This document shows positions 56,365 through 64,000 of a stretch of DNA of 64,000 nt, piece after piece. The notes under the pieces were generated by a model. It was not told where the DNA came from and made no database searches. It saw only the letters and a list, made by a program, of their open reading frames with translations. The DNA lies in contig DJQA01000018.1 of assembly GCA_002437495.1 (NCBI GenBank), forward strand, positions 147,911-211,910, written 5' to 3'. This stretch comes from Prevotellaceae bacterium UBA6398. Its GTDB lineage: Bacteria > Bacteroidota > Bacteroidia > Bacteroidales > Bacteroidaceae. The number at the start of each line of letters is the position of its first letter. The first letter of the stretch is position 1. The position numbers and the translations under genes were made by a program.

Positions 56365-57099
56365 CTATTCACTTTTCTTGTATTCCTTCTCTTTCTTCTT
56401 ATACTTATCCGCTATATCCATCCATCTGGGTATATTTAATTCAACACCATAGAAATCTTTATAACTCTTTATAAGGTCTTTTTTCCAAGTAGCACCCTTA
56501 GAATGAGTGTCGGGATAAGTGTAGATAACTTCCTCTAAAGCAGACAAGAAGTCTTCCAAACTTTCAAAAGTCGGGTAGTCTGTCTTTTCAGAATACCAAA
56601 CAGAAGGTCTTATATTAAAGATTATTCCTTTCTTGTCTTGCACTTTGACACTCCATTTTTCAGAAGGGCCGCTAATCTCCCAAATCTTCTTTAACCAGCA
56701 GTTTTCTATTATTACCTTGCCGCCATCCATCTTATACTTTATTAGCATATATGATGATTGTAACTTATAGGGCTTCTGCAGGATAAGGTTAATGAAACTG
56801 TTATAGGCTGCTATATCAAAGTTAGGACTGCCAGTGAAGGACTTAATTTCAAGCCAATCTTTGTTTTCGTCTTCCAGATTTAGCCAGAAGTCCGGGCTGG
56901 ATTGTCCTTCATTGTGCTTGTGCGGTACACCGTTTTCCGTCATCCACTTATCCAGCCATTCTTCTAATATATTACCTACTACATTATTCTGGCTTACTAC
57001 TATTGCTATATCCTTTAATGTGAAGGTAATTTCACCAGTGGAACCCTTAAAGCCAAAGCCCACCATCAGTTTATTATAGATTTCTTGTGCCTTATCCAT
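56365..57099 (-). CDS. Type II restriction endonuclease
   Basis: The 244-residue protein shows a PD-(D/E)xK nuclease core: SPDFWLNLEDENKDWLEIKSF (read as SPDFWL then WLEIKSF) at about residues 67-87. It overlaps the cytosine methyltransferase gene by 8 bases, marking it as the partner nuclease. It may belong to the NgoBV/NlaIV-type group, a low-confidence recollection; the recognition site is not deducible. It is visibly more AT-rich than its surroundings, which suggests acquisition. Confidence 0.8.
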   Translation of the reverse strand: MDKAQEIYNKLMVGFGFKGSTGEITFTLKDIAIVVSQNNVVGNILEEWLDKWMTENGVPHKHNEGQSSPDFWLNLEDENKDWLEIKSFTGSPNFDIAAYNSFINLILQKPYKLQSSYMLIKYKMDGGKVIIENCWLKKIWEISGPSEKWSVKVQDKKGIIFNIRPSVWYSEKTDYPTFESLEDFLSALEEVIYTYPDTHSKGATWKKDLIKSYKDFYGVELNIPRWMDIADKYKKKEKEYKKSE

Positions 57100-58369
57100 A
57101 TATTGCAGTTAAAAGACGCTTACAAACAGCTTCTATTACCGGAACTACTACTGTATTACCAAGCAAATCAAAACCTTCTTTCTCTCTGACATCAAACAGG
57201 TAGTCTTCCGGATAGCCAAACATTCTTAACCCTTCTCTTAATGTCAGCCTCCTTACACCGTTTCCGTCCGGCACTACTAATTTGACCATATCCATAGCCA
57301 CTAAAGTAGGCGCTATCCGAGCCGGGTCCAGAACCTTGTTTATCTCAAAGCTAAGTTTGCCTGTAACTATATTATACCCTTTAGGCAATGTTTCATCCTG
57401 TTCTCTATGTGAGGATGCCACACCAGCTTCATTCACCGTTACAATTTTCTTCTTTGGATGCTCATAGACCAAATAGCCCTTAATTACCAAACCATCCAGC
57501 AAACTGTCTAATTCTTTATCTGAACAGAAAGTAGCTATCATATCCCTGGTAAGGGGCATGCCATCCATCCAATCTATTTTATATTCTTCCGCCCACTTCT
57601 TTTTCCTTCTTTCTGTAAGAATGAGGTTAAGCAGTTTCTTTTCCTTCTGTGTCGTTTCCCCTTTGATACCCAAATCCCAACTATGGATATTGTTAGCGCC
57701 TCCTCTCTTGTCCTTTATAGATTTGCCGTACAAGTCAGCTATAGGATATTTAGAAAGAAGTAATTTTGTAAGTTTTGTGTCTAAAGTGGGTTTGCCAACC
57801 TCCAGAATATCTCCCAAAGTCTTTTCCTCTATCGGAAACCCGTCTAAGTTTGGCGCTTCAGTAAAAGTTCCAACTATGTAAATGCGCTTTCTTTCTTGTG
57901 GGACACCAAAGTTTTTAGAGTTCAAAACCCTATAACTAACCCTATACCCTAGTGCATCTAAATGCTCCAAGATAGTTTTAAGTGTTTTCCCTTTATCGTG
58001 GTTTGCCAGCCCTTCTACATTTTCAAGAATGAAACCCTTTGGTTTTTTTTCTTTAAGAATACGCTCTACATCAAAGAACAATGTTCCTCTGGTATCTGCA
58101 AAACCTTCCCGCTTACCGGCAGCAGAAAAGGCTTGACACGGAAAACCGGCACATAATATGTCAAAGTTAGGTATGTTCTTTTCGTCCACCTTAGTAATAT
58201 CTCCGAATATTTCCTCTCCAGGATGATTCTGTTTTAGTACGGATATTGCATAAGGCTTTATTTCCGAAGTAAAAACGCACTGCGGGGTATCACCATTAGC
58301 TATAATGGCCCGCTCCAATCCTTTTCGGATTCCTCCTATTCCAGCAAACAAATCTATGAATCTAATCAT
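57092..58369 (-). CDS. DNA (cytosine-5-)-methyltransferase
   Basis: The 425-residue enzyme has motif I FAGIGGIRKG (residues about 8-17), motif IV GFPCQAFSAAG (about 74-84, catalytic Cys), motif VI ENVEGL, motif VIII PQERKRIYIVG, and motif X GNTVVVPVIEAVC at the C-terminus. It protects host DNA from the overlapping endonuclease. A TAGTTTTG box at 58413-58420 (minus) suggests the promoter. AT-rich codon choice sets the pair apart from neighbours. Confidence 0.95.
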   Translation of the reverse strand: MIRFIDLFAGIGGIRKGLERAIIANGDTPQCVFTSEIKPYAISVLKQNHPGEEIFGDITKVDEKNIPNFDILCAGFPCQAFSAAGKREGFADTRGTLFFDVERILKEKKPKGFILENVEGLANHDKGKTLKTILEHLDALGYRVSYRVLNSKNFGVPQERKRIYIVGTFTEAPNLDGFPIEEKTLGDILEVGKPTLDTKLTKLLLSKYPIADLYGKSIKDKRGGANNIHSWDLGIKGETTQKEKKLLNLILTERRKKKWAEEYKIDWMDGMPLTRDMIATFCSDKELDSLLDGLVIKGYLVYEHPKKKIVTVNEAGVASSHREQDETLPKGYNIVTGKLSFEINKVLDPARIAPTLVAMDMVKLVVPDGNGVRRLTLREGLRMFGYPEDYLFDVREKEGFDLLGNTVVVPVIEAVCKRLLTAIYG

Positions 58370-58694
58370 TGTAGCGTTATATGGGCAACAACTCCATTAA
58401 AGGTTTTCGATACAAAACTACACAAATAAAGCAAAAATCCAGCTTTCCGGAAAGGATTTTATGGTTATTTATAATTATAGGGCTTCATTGTGTATTCCAC
58501 CTTCCTCCTCCACAAATGCCGGTATCTCTATACACGGGATGAACCGCAGAACAGACTCCGCGTTTTTGCCTTTTGGATGTATTACGACGCAAGCCCACCT
58601 GTTTTTCACAAGACGCTGATTTGCAGCACTTTGTCCTCTTCCAACAGTTCCTTGTATGTTTTTGTTTTTCAATATGTTGCAATCGGGCAAAAAA

Positions 58695-58778
58695 GGTCCG
58701 ATGTAGTTTGAATTATGTCTGATGTAATTTTTTCTATGTCCTATGTAGTTTTTCCTACATACGATGTAGTTTTGGCGG
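58695..58778 (+). repeat. 84-bp phased A-tract element, copy 10
   Basis: Units begin at 58695, 58716, 58737 and 58758. The upstream flank TTTTCAATATGTTGCAA is shared with copies 5 and 7, so the conserved unit extends about 28 bases beyond the 84. It lies in the 600-base gap between the methyltransferase and pagL-like genes, next to the TIR element; 58370-58660 holds no recognised gene. Confidence 0.92.
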
Positions 58779-58797
58779 TATTGGTTTTGCGGAAATT

Positions 58798-58916
58798 GTA
58801 GGGGCGTATGGCATACGCCCTGTACGCAACCGTATGAGCCACGCCGCAAACACCGCATATCATTGCTGCATCTTCACAAAATCGGCGCAATCAGGGCGTA
58901 TGCCATACGCCCCTAC
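58798..58916. mobile_element. 119-bp element with perfect 25-bp terminal inverted repeats
   Basis: Left (58798-58822) and right (58892-58916) ends are perfect 25-bp inverted repeats beginning GTAGGGGCGTATGG. Each end is also an internal palindrome around GGCATACGCC. The 69-base interior has no coding capacity. It has the form of a MITE or paired REP element. A half copy lies at 48-110. Confidence 0.75.
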
Positions 58917-58969
58917 GGCGGCACAAATCATTGACTAATCACACTTTATTTATTCGCCGTTACCACTTT

Positions 58970-60235
58970 TCACTTGAACTTCGCCAAAACCAAAGGCACG
59001 CCCAACGTAAACTCCGTGAAATCGGCCTTGAACTTGTGGGCTTTCACGTTAAGCCCCACCTGCATTCCCGCAAGGCGCGGAAAGGCGTAGCGCACGCCTA
59101 TGCGCTCGTAAAACGGAAACTCTTTTCTCACCTCATTGTCATCCCTGCCCAAATGGCGATATAGGTAACGCCCTATTTCCATTGATGCAGAAATGCGGCG
59201 GTAGAACACCTCGTGCTTCAGAGCTATTCCGTACGAAACGTTGTCGTGCTTCAAGTCCCAACCGTCAGCCTTGTCGACTTGCGCAACGCGGTTGGCGTAG
59301 GTTGCGCAAAACAGGTCGAAGCCCACACCCGTGGCCCACCGCCGGGCATAGCGGCACATAATATCCGCCTGAAAAGACCACGCGGCATACATGCGGAAAC
59401 GCCCGGTGCGGTAACGAGGTTCTCCGGGCGGGGTGTAGTACTGCGTCTTCATCCAATCTTCGTTAAGGGTTTTCGCCCCTATACCGCCGGTGAAATTCAT
59501 GTACAAATATTTCCGGAAATCCCTGTGCGAAACCTTTTTGTGCCGTGCAAGAGTTTCATGGTAAGGCTCGTAAACCACGCCAAGGAACGGTCCCAGCATA
59601 TTAGCCCCTTTGTTAGGACGGTTGAGCGCACCGTTGCTGTGATGGAAGAACCTCAGCCCGCCGCGCACGCCCCATTTGCGGTCAAAGTGCCATGTGGCAT
59701 AAAGCGAGGCGCTGAAGTAAACGAGCCACCTCGAACCTATAAGTTCGTTGTCGGCATTGTTATGCGGGTTGTATTTGGTGCGGCTGTAGCCAATGCCTAT
59801 TCCGAGCGCGTAGCCGGCGTCCCATTTCGCTGAACGCGCCACCGGGCGCAAAAACTTGGAATAGAGCGTGAGAATGTTTCCCATGCGCGATGTGTAGTCC
59901 ACAGCCTGCGCCAATCCCCATGCCGGGTCGGGCGAACGGCGCATGGTCACTCCGTGGTCGAAGTCGTATTGCAGCCCCACGGCAAACTGGGGGAAATTAT
60001 AGTCCTCGGCATATCCGCAACTGTCTGAGGGCAACGGTGAATAAAGCACCTCGGCACTTACCGAAAATGCGTCCTTGCCCTTGAGCCACATACGCTCGTA
60101 GCGGTCGACGGCAAGGGCACGCGCCGGCATAAGCGAAATACTCGCGCCGAAATGTGGCACACTATCCTGCCCGCGAGCCTTTTCGCCCGCAAGGCATACG
60201 GCAAGCACCGCCGCACATAGCACAGCAAGCCTCAT
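58970..60235 (-). CDS. PagL-like acyloxyacyl hydrolase / lipid A deacylase
   Basis: The 421-residue outer-membrane protein has a signal peptide (CLAGEKARGQ, cleavage near 24) and a barrel with the PagL active-site block LRFFHHSNGAL (His-x-Ser-Asn). It probably removes a 3-O-acyl chain from lipid A. It is longer than classical PagL (about 185 residues), as is usual for the Bacteroidales form. The start MRLAVLC is set by an ATGA overlap with the DUF4186 stop. Confidence 0.8.
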   Translation of the reverse strand: MRLAVLCAAVLAVCLAGEKARGQDSVPHFGASISLMPARALAVDRYERMWLKGKDAFSVSAEVLYSPLPSDSCGYAEDYNFPQFAVGLQYDFDHGVTMRRSPDPAWGLAQAVDYTSRMGNILTLYSKFLRPVARSAKWDAGYALGIGIGYSRTKYNPHNNADNELIGSRWLVYFSASLYATWHFDRKWGVRGGLRFFHHSNGALNRPNKGANMLGPFLGVVYEPYHETLARHKKVSHRDFRKYLYMNFTGGIGAKTLNEDWMKTQYYTPPGEPRYRTGRFRMYAAWSFQADIMCRYARRWATGVGFDLFCATYANRVAQVDKADGWDLKHDNVSYGIALKHEVFYRRISASMEIGRYLYRHLGRDDNEVRKEFPFYERIGVRYAFPRLAGMQVGLNVKAHKFKADFTEFTLGVPLVLAKFK

Positions 60236-60678
60236 TCCACCTGTCTTTTTATCCATTCCACTATCAAATCCACGGCAAATTCCTGCTCCGCCGCCGAAAG
60301 CCGCCGCCCTTTCGGAATGCCATGCCATTTCTCAAAACAACCGCGGCAACAACAGGCCGTGGCGTGCTGCGCGATGAAAACGGGGTGCAGGCCGTGGCGC
60401 ATCGGAGTCTGTTTGCCGTCATTGGGAATCACCGCCGGAGCAAGCCGCTTTGCCACAATCTCTGCGGCATGAAGCCTTATAAGCGCAAAGCCTTTGCTGC
60501 GAACGTAATCTTTCTCTCCGCCGTTAAGCGCAAAGCTACTGCGAAAACGCGACCTTGCAAGTCTTTCAAGGGCGTTGCCCACACTTTCAAACTCACGCAC
60601 ACAATCGTTTTCCTTCGCTTCGGTTTCCCAAAACGTGGAGAACAAATCACCACAATATTCCCCTTCGTTTTTTTTCAT
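60232..60678 (-). CDS. DUF4186 protein
   Basis: The 148-residue protein matches DUF4186: LARSRFRSSFAL, IRLHAAEIVAKRLAPA, NDGKQTPMRHGLHPVFIAQHATACCCRGC and FEKWHGIPKGR. The Cys-rich HATACCCRGC suggests metal binding. Function is unknown. It overlaps the PagL-like gene by 4 bases. MKKNEGEY is taken as the start. Confidence 0.85.
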   Translation of the reverse strand: MKKNEGEYCGDLFSTFWETEAKENDCVREFESVGNALERLARSRFRSSFALNGGEKDYVRSKGFALIRLHAAEIVAKRLAPAVIPNDGKQTPMRHGLHPVFIAQHATACCCRGCFEKWHGIPKGRRLSAAEQEFAVDLIVEWIKRQVE

Positions 60679-60774
60679 TGCACTACCTAAAAACACAACA
60701 GCCCCACTTTGCCACACCCATAGGCGGACAAGCGAGACTGTTTTCTGTTTACACCCACAAAAGGCCTTGCTGTT

Positions 60775-61323
60775 TTATCTTACAGCGAAGAAATATCCGC
60801 CCTGAGTTGCAAGACGCGCCTTGTAAACGCCCTCGTCGTTGAGCGCAAAGTCCATCACATTGCCCTTTACCTTGGCTTTTATGCTGCCGTCGCCGTTGAA
60901 ACGGAACAACTCCTTGCTCTCGCCGTCCTTAACCTGCATCCACGAATCGTCTTTTTCGTTGTGGATAAGCTCGGTTACCTCACCATCGGGGGCAGTTATG
61001 CGGTAGCCGTCTTTTAGGTACGTAACGGCATAATACTTGCCATCCTTGCCCATAATGCTCTCGGTATGCCCGGTTTTGTAAGCCACAGGATTGCTGCCGC
61101 TCCAAAACTCGATTGTATTCAGTACCAGCGCGTCAGCCACGGCGCACACAGCGTAGGCGGGAGATATGAGAATGAAGATTATCTCGTTGAGAAACTTTAT
61201 GTCTGTTGCATCTTTGTTCCACCGTGCTAGCTTGTTGAACAGGCTGAAACTGCCCACGCACGAAGATGTTATCACGCTTGCCGCCATAAACAGCGCGGCC
61301 ACTTTAAGATGTCTGATTTTCAT
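60775..61323 (-). CDS. DUF3332 lipoprotein-like protein
   Basis: The 182-residue protein has a lipoprotein-type signal (AASVITSSCVGSFSLFNKLARWN, Cys at about 21) followed by the DUF3332 core: FLNEIIFILISPAYAVCAVADALVLNTIEFWSGSNP (read as FLNEIIFI and VADALVLNTIEFWSG). It is predicted to sit in the envelope with two hydrophobic segments. Function is unknown. The start MKIRHLK is chosen; the open frame upstream is Cys-rich noise. Confidence 0.8.
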   Translation of the reverse strand: MKIRHLKVAALFMAASVITSSCVGSFSLFNKLARWNKDATDIKFLNEIIFILISPAYAVCAVADALVLNTIEFWSGSNPVAYKTGHTESIMGKDGKYYAVTYLKDGYRITAPDGEVTELIHNEKDDSWMQVKDGESKELFRFNGDGSIKAKVKGNVMDFALNDEGVYKARLATQGGYFFAVR

Positions 61324-61521
61324 GAAGCTATTTCTTTTTACAGTTAATGTGTATTTATTTCCGGTGTAAAAATAAGAAAATGCCGGCACGCACACGCACT
61401 GCCATTCGTTTTTAACACAAAATAAAATTGAGCTACATCCCCGATCACATGCACATCGGCAAACCACGAAAAAAAACGCACAACTCAATTTGCACAACAA
61501 CCGCCAATTGCCGGCATAATC

Positions 61522-61562
61522 AAAAAGCAAATCCCGCGCACATCGAAAACATGCCGGGATTT
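61522..61562 (-). terminator. Terminator after tRNA-Leu
   Basis: AAATCCCG (61529-61536) pairs with CGGGATTT (61555-61562), with further GCA/TGC pairing, and the minus strand continues into GCTTTTTG. It begins 8 bases past the tRNA. Confidence 0.75.
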
Positions 61563-61569
61563 TACTTTG

Positions 61570-61651
61570 TACACCTGATAGGACTCGAACCTACACATCG
61601 CAAGACACCAGATCCTAAGTCTGGCGCGTCTACCAATTCCGCCACAGGTGC
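61570..61651 (-). tRNA. tRNA-Leu (anticodon TAG)
   Basis: The 82-base class II tRNA has a GCACCTG/CAGGTGT acceptor (one G-U pair), the D-loop TGGTAGACGC, the anticodon loop CTTAGGA, a long variable arm and TTCGAGT in the T loop. No CCA is encoded. Confidence 0.95.
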
Positions 61652-61667
61652 GTTGCGTTTGGAGTTG

Positions 61668-61698
61668 CAAAGTTAGCAATATGGCGGCAAATAACAAA
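61668..61698 (-). promoter_or_regulatory. Promoter of tRNA-Leu
   Basis: On the minus strand: TTTG (61695-61698), 19 bases, TAACTTTG (61668-61675), 17 bases before the tRNA. It is an exact Bacteroidetes consensus. Confidence 0.8.
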
Positions 61699-61710
61699 GT
61701 CAAGCGGAGG

Positions 61711-62721
61711 TTATTTGCTATTTAAAGTTTTTATTGCGGTTTCAATTATCGTGTCCGTTCCGCGTTGGTAGTCTTCTGTTGTAATGTTCACCTTTACGTC
61801 CGGCTCTATCCCTTCTTCGTTTGCGCGCATTTTCGCGTCATACATGGGGCATGCCGAGAACCTCACGCCCCATCCGTTGGGCAGTTCTGAACTGAACGGC
61901 ATCCCCGCCCCGCCGCCCGTCTTGTCGCCAACGGTTTTCACGTGGGCAAGTTCCTTCATGAACATCACGAACGTGTTGGCCGCGCTGTATGTTTGGCGGT
62001 TGGTGAGTATGACTACCGGCTTAAGCCACCGTATTCCCGCTGCGGGACTTAGGTAAACGGCTTTGGGCGAAGAGAAGTCATTGTGCCCTTTTCCGTTTTT
62101 GTGGCGGATATACCCCACAAGGGTCTTGGCGTTCACAAAGTGCGAGGCGAGTTTCTCGGCAGACGTTATCATGCCTCCGCCATTGTTCCTCACGTCTATG
62201 ATCAAAGTTTTGCACAGTGCAAAGTGGCGCAGTATTTCGCTAACGTTGCCGCCGCCTATTGCGTTCTCGAACGTAGCAACCCTCATGTAGCCGATATCCT
62301 TGCCTAACTTGCGATATTTTATTCCTGCGGCAATGCGGTAGTCTGTACCCATGTATATGCGCAGTATGGAGTCGCTGAAATTTGTTGGGTAGTCCTCAAA
62401 CCATTTCCAGTAGCGTGCCATGTCGTGCGAGGCGGTGAGGTTCACGTGTCCGTCGCGAAGCTCGGCGAGCATTTGCGCGCAAAGTCTGAAAAGCTGCTCG
62501 CTCGTCATGTTTGGCTTAACCTGTGGCTTGTAGCGCGAATAAACCTCGCTCCAATCAACGCCATACTGCTCCTTTTTCTCATTGAAGAAGCAATAGCGGC
62601 TGTCGAGAATTTTCCACAGAAAGTCGAAGTTACCGCCGGGCGTATCGGGCGGCGTGTCTTCGGTTATGCAGGAGGCGAGTGCTATGCAGAGCGTTGCCAG
62701 ATATATTGCAAGGCGTTTCAT
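61711..62721 (-). CDS. S41-family peptidase lipoprotein
   Basis: The 336-residue lipoprotein (ALASCITEDTPP, Cys at about 18) contains an S41/C-terminal-processing-type domain: LIIDVRNNGGGMITSAEKLA, and the nucleophile region NRQTYSAANTFVMFM with GDKTGGGAG. The PDZ domain of classical Ctp proteases is not evident. It is probably a periplasmic or surface protease. It follows the DUF3316 gene by 4 bases. Confidence 0.85.
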   Translation of the reverse strand: MKRLAIYLATLCIALASCITEDTPPDTPGGNFDFLWKILDSRYCFFNEKKEQYGVDWSEVYSRYKPQVKPNMTSEQLFRLCAQMLAELRDGHVNLTASHDMARYWKWFEDYPTNFSDSILRIYMGTDYRIAAGIKYRKLGKDIGYMRVATFENAIGGGNVSEILRHFALCKTLIIDVRNNGGGMITSAEKLASHFVNAKTLVGYIRHKNGKGHNDFSSPKAVYLSPAAGIRWLKPVVILTNRQTYSAANTFVMFMKELAHVKTVGDKTGGGAGMPFSSELPNGWGVRFSACPMYDAKMRANEEGIEPDVKVNITTEDYQRGTDTIIETAIKTLNSK

Positions 62722-62725
62722 GTTG

Positions 62726-63577
62726 CTACAATATGTATTTGTGCGAGTCGCCGTCTTTTTGTTTCACAAGGCGAAAGTGTTTCACATAGCCTATCATGAA
62801 CACATTGCTCCATGCGTGGCTTTTCAGATGGTTCACGTGGCTCTGGCGTATGTCGCAACGCCATCCTATACGCAATATGCCCGCCCCGATAGGGGCATCG
62901 AGCGTGAGCAGGTTGCGAAACGTTGGCGCGTTTCCCAACCATGTGCCACAGATGTTGTGGTCGTAGTGTCCGAGCGAGAACATTTCATAGTACGACTGCC
63001 CATAGGCGGGAGAGAACATAAGTCCCAGCAGCGGCGTGTCGAACTGGTAGCGTGCCGAAAACGTGCGTCTTAGGAGCCTGAACCTATATATCGCCATTGC
63101 CGAGGCGGCTATGTCGGCAGACAGTTTTGCCTGGGCGGGGTTGTTGCCGTTGCGTGTGTTGTAAACCGCGCCAATGCTTGCACCGGTCTGCACGCCGGCA
63201 AGAACGCGCAGGTTTTGCAACGGTTTCCAATTATAATGCCACGCTATACGCCAGTCGAAATCGCCGGCAAGGTAATTGGCGTCGTGGCCCGGACTGTGCG
63301 AAACACTGAAGTTCCCCTCGAAAAATTGCTGGGTGCTGACCCTGCCGTTCATTTTTTTCGTCAAGCGCATGGACTCGTGGAGAAAGCGCAGCTCCGTTCC
63401 CGTGTATTCAAAAGGCGAAAGGTATGTCTCGAGCCTGTTTACGCCGCCAATGCCAATCATGTTCGAGCGCATGGTATAGCGGTTTGCATCGCTTTGCGCA
63501 ACGGCGTTCGGCGCAACATGCAAACTTGCGAATGCGGCACACAGGGCAAATAATATGCTTTTTGCTTTCAACGGCAT
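62726..63577 (-). CDS. DUF3316 outer-membrane-like protein
   Basis: The 283-residue exported protein (signal to about 27, NAVAQS) is composed of beta strands with DUF3316-type features: IGIGGVNRLETYLSPFEYTG, RTFSARYQFDTPLLGLMFSPAYGQSYYE. It is likely an outer-membrane barrel of unknown role. It is transcribed with the downstream S41 gene. Confidence 0.8.
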   Translation of the reverse strand: MPLKAKSILFALCAAFASLHVAPNAVAQSDANRYTMRSNMIGIGGVNRLETYLSPFEYTGTELRFLHESMRLTKKMNGRVSTQQFFEGNFSVSHSPGHDANYLAGDFDWRIAWHYNWKPLQNLRVLAGVQTGASIGAVYNTRNGNNPAQAKLSADIAASAMAIYRFRLLRRTFSARYQFDTPLLGLMFSPAYGQSYYEMFSLGHYDHNICGTWLGNAPTFRNLLTLDAPIGAGILRIGWRCDIRQSHVNHLKSHAWSNVFMIGYVKHFRLVKQKDGDSHKYIL

Positions 63578-63733
63578 AGATGCCTACAAAGTTAAGAAAA
63601 AACGCGCATCCGCATATATTTTGCACAAAATAAGTGTTATATAAAAAATCTCTTGATTTACAACTCCTTATTCAAATAATAAAAGTTTTTGCCGGCTTCT
63701 GTTTTTCTGTGGGTTATAAAGCAGAGAAAAAAG

Positions 63734-63817
63734 GTCTGATGTAGTTTTTCCTATGTCTGATGTAATTTTTTCTACATAGGACATTGTTTTTCTTATATCC
63801 CATGTGGTTTTTATGGC
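63734..63817 (+). repeat. 84-bp phased A-tract element, copy 11
   Basis: Units begin at 63734, 63755, 63776 and 63797. This copy is close to consensus in all four units. It lies in the divergent gap between the DUF3316 gene and the last gene of the window. Confidence 0.93.
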
Positions 63818-63866
63818 ATTTGTCGGAATTACCTTTTACCGATTATTTGTATTTTCGCGTATTGAT

Positions 63867-64000
63867 ATGAAACGGATTGTATTTTTCATTTTCGCGCTTG
63901 CAATATTCATTGCAGCAAACGCGCAGGAATACGGATACAGGCGAATACCTGTGGCAGCCGACGGGAACACCGCCACGGCCGAAGACACGGGGAGTGTTGC
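63867..64000 (+). CDS. Partial exported protein (cut by window end)
   Basis: Only the first 44 codons are present: a signal peptide (MKRIVFFIFALAIFIAANAQ) and the start of the mature chain (EYGYRRIPVAADGN). Its family cannot be told from this. Confidence 0.6.
   Translation, partial: MKRIVFFIFALAIFIAANAQEYGYRRIPVAADGNTATAEDTGSV

Noticed and set aside
9333..63817. Reading the 21-bp units as a CRISPR array or as VNTRs
   Set aside because: Units are contiguous with no spacers, always four, scattered at eleven sites, and no cas genes are present.

Overview
The window is chromosomal DNA of a Bacteroidales bacterium, most like a gut lineage such as Muribaculaceae, though family level cannot be settled by reading. 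The evidence is the gene content and order: ilvD-ilvB-ilvN-thioesterase-ilvC, rsfS-ftsH-cdsA, holB-ricT-gldH, porX-tsaE, and parA-parB-DUF5683-lytic transglycosylase-rel. Other support comes from Bacteroidetes families (DUF3316, Cbp1-like lipoprotein, GldH, PorX, GH84, GH127) and from promoters of the Bacteroidetes type (TTTG, about 19 bases, TAnnTTTG), which are exact upstream of both tRNA genes.

Layout. 0-6.2 kb: branched-chain amino acid operon on the minus strand. 6.4-10.1 kb: nitroreductase-like protein, GH84 O-GlcNAcase, GNAT acetyltransferase and tRNA-Gln. 10.3-14.4 kb: rsfS, ftsH, cdsA and a secreted EEP-fold protein that has lost most catalytic residues. 14.8-19 kb: three membrane-embedded transcription regulators (two LuxR-type, one AraC-type). 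19.4-26.1 kb: lactonase-like lipoprotein, pyrH, thiL, purine nucleoside phosphorylase, lpxK, sppA. 26.9-31 kb: porin, CBS-domain membrane protein, coiled-coil lipoprotein, rsmI. 31.4-37.4 kb: par/rel operon. 38-39.9 kb: surE-lpxB. 40-41.3 kb: a decayed partial copy of the araC/luxR locus. 41.3-46.8 kb: GH127, rsgA, frr, tsaE, porX. 47-54.9 kb: ogt, RecD-like helicase, tatA, a beta-barrel-like protein, phosphoesterase, gldH, ricT, holB, metF. 55.2 kb: ddh. 56.4-58.4 kb: an AT-rich type II restriction-modification pair. 59-64 kb: PagL-like deacylase, DUF4186, DUF3332, tRNA-Leu, S41 peptidase, DUF3316, and the start of a secreted protein.

The most unusual signal is not a gene. Eleven intergenic gaps each hold an 84-bp element built of exactly four ungapped 21-bp units, each unit carrying a 5-6 bp A/T tract. 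The 21-bp period is two helical turns, so the A-tracts are in phase, as in intrinsically curved DNA. The four units are distinguishable and keep their order, both orientations occur, and no copy interrupts a gene. A second family (perfect 25-bp terminal inverted repeats, 119 bp in total) occurs once complete and once as a half copy. The araC/luxR duplication, its decayed promoter and the EEP pseudoenzyme are further points of interest.
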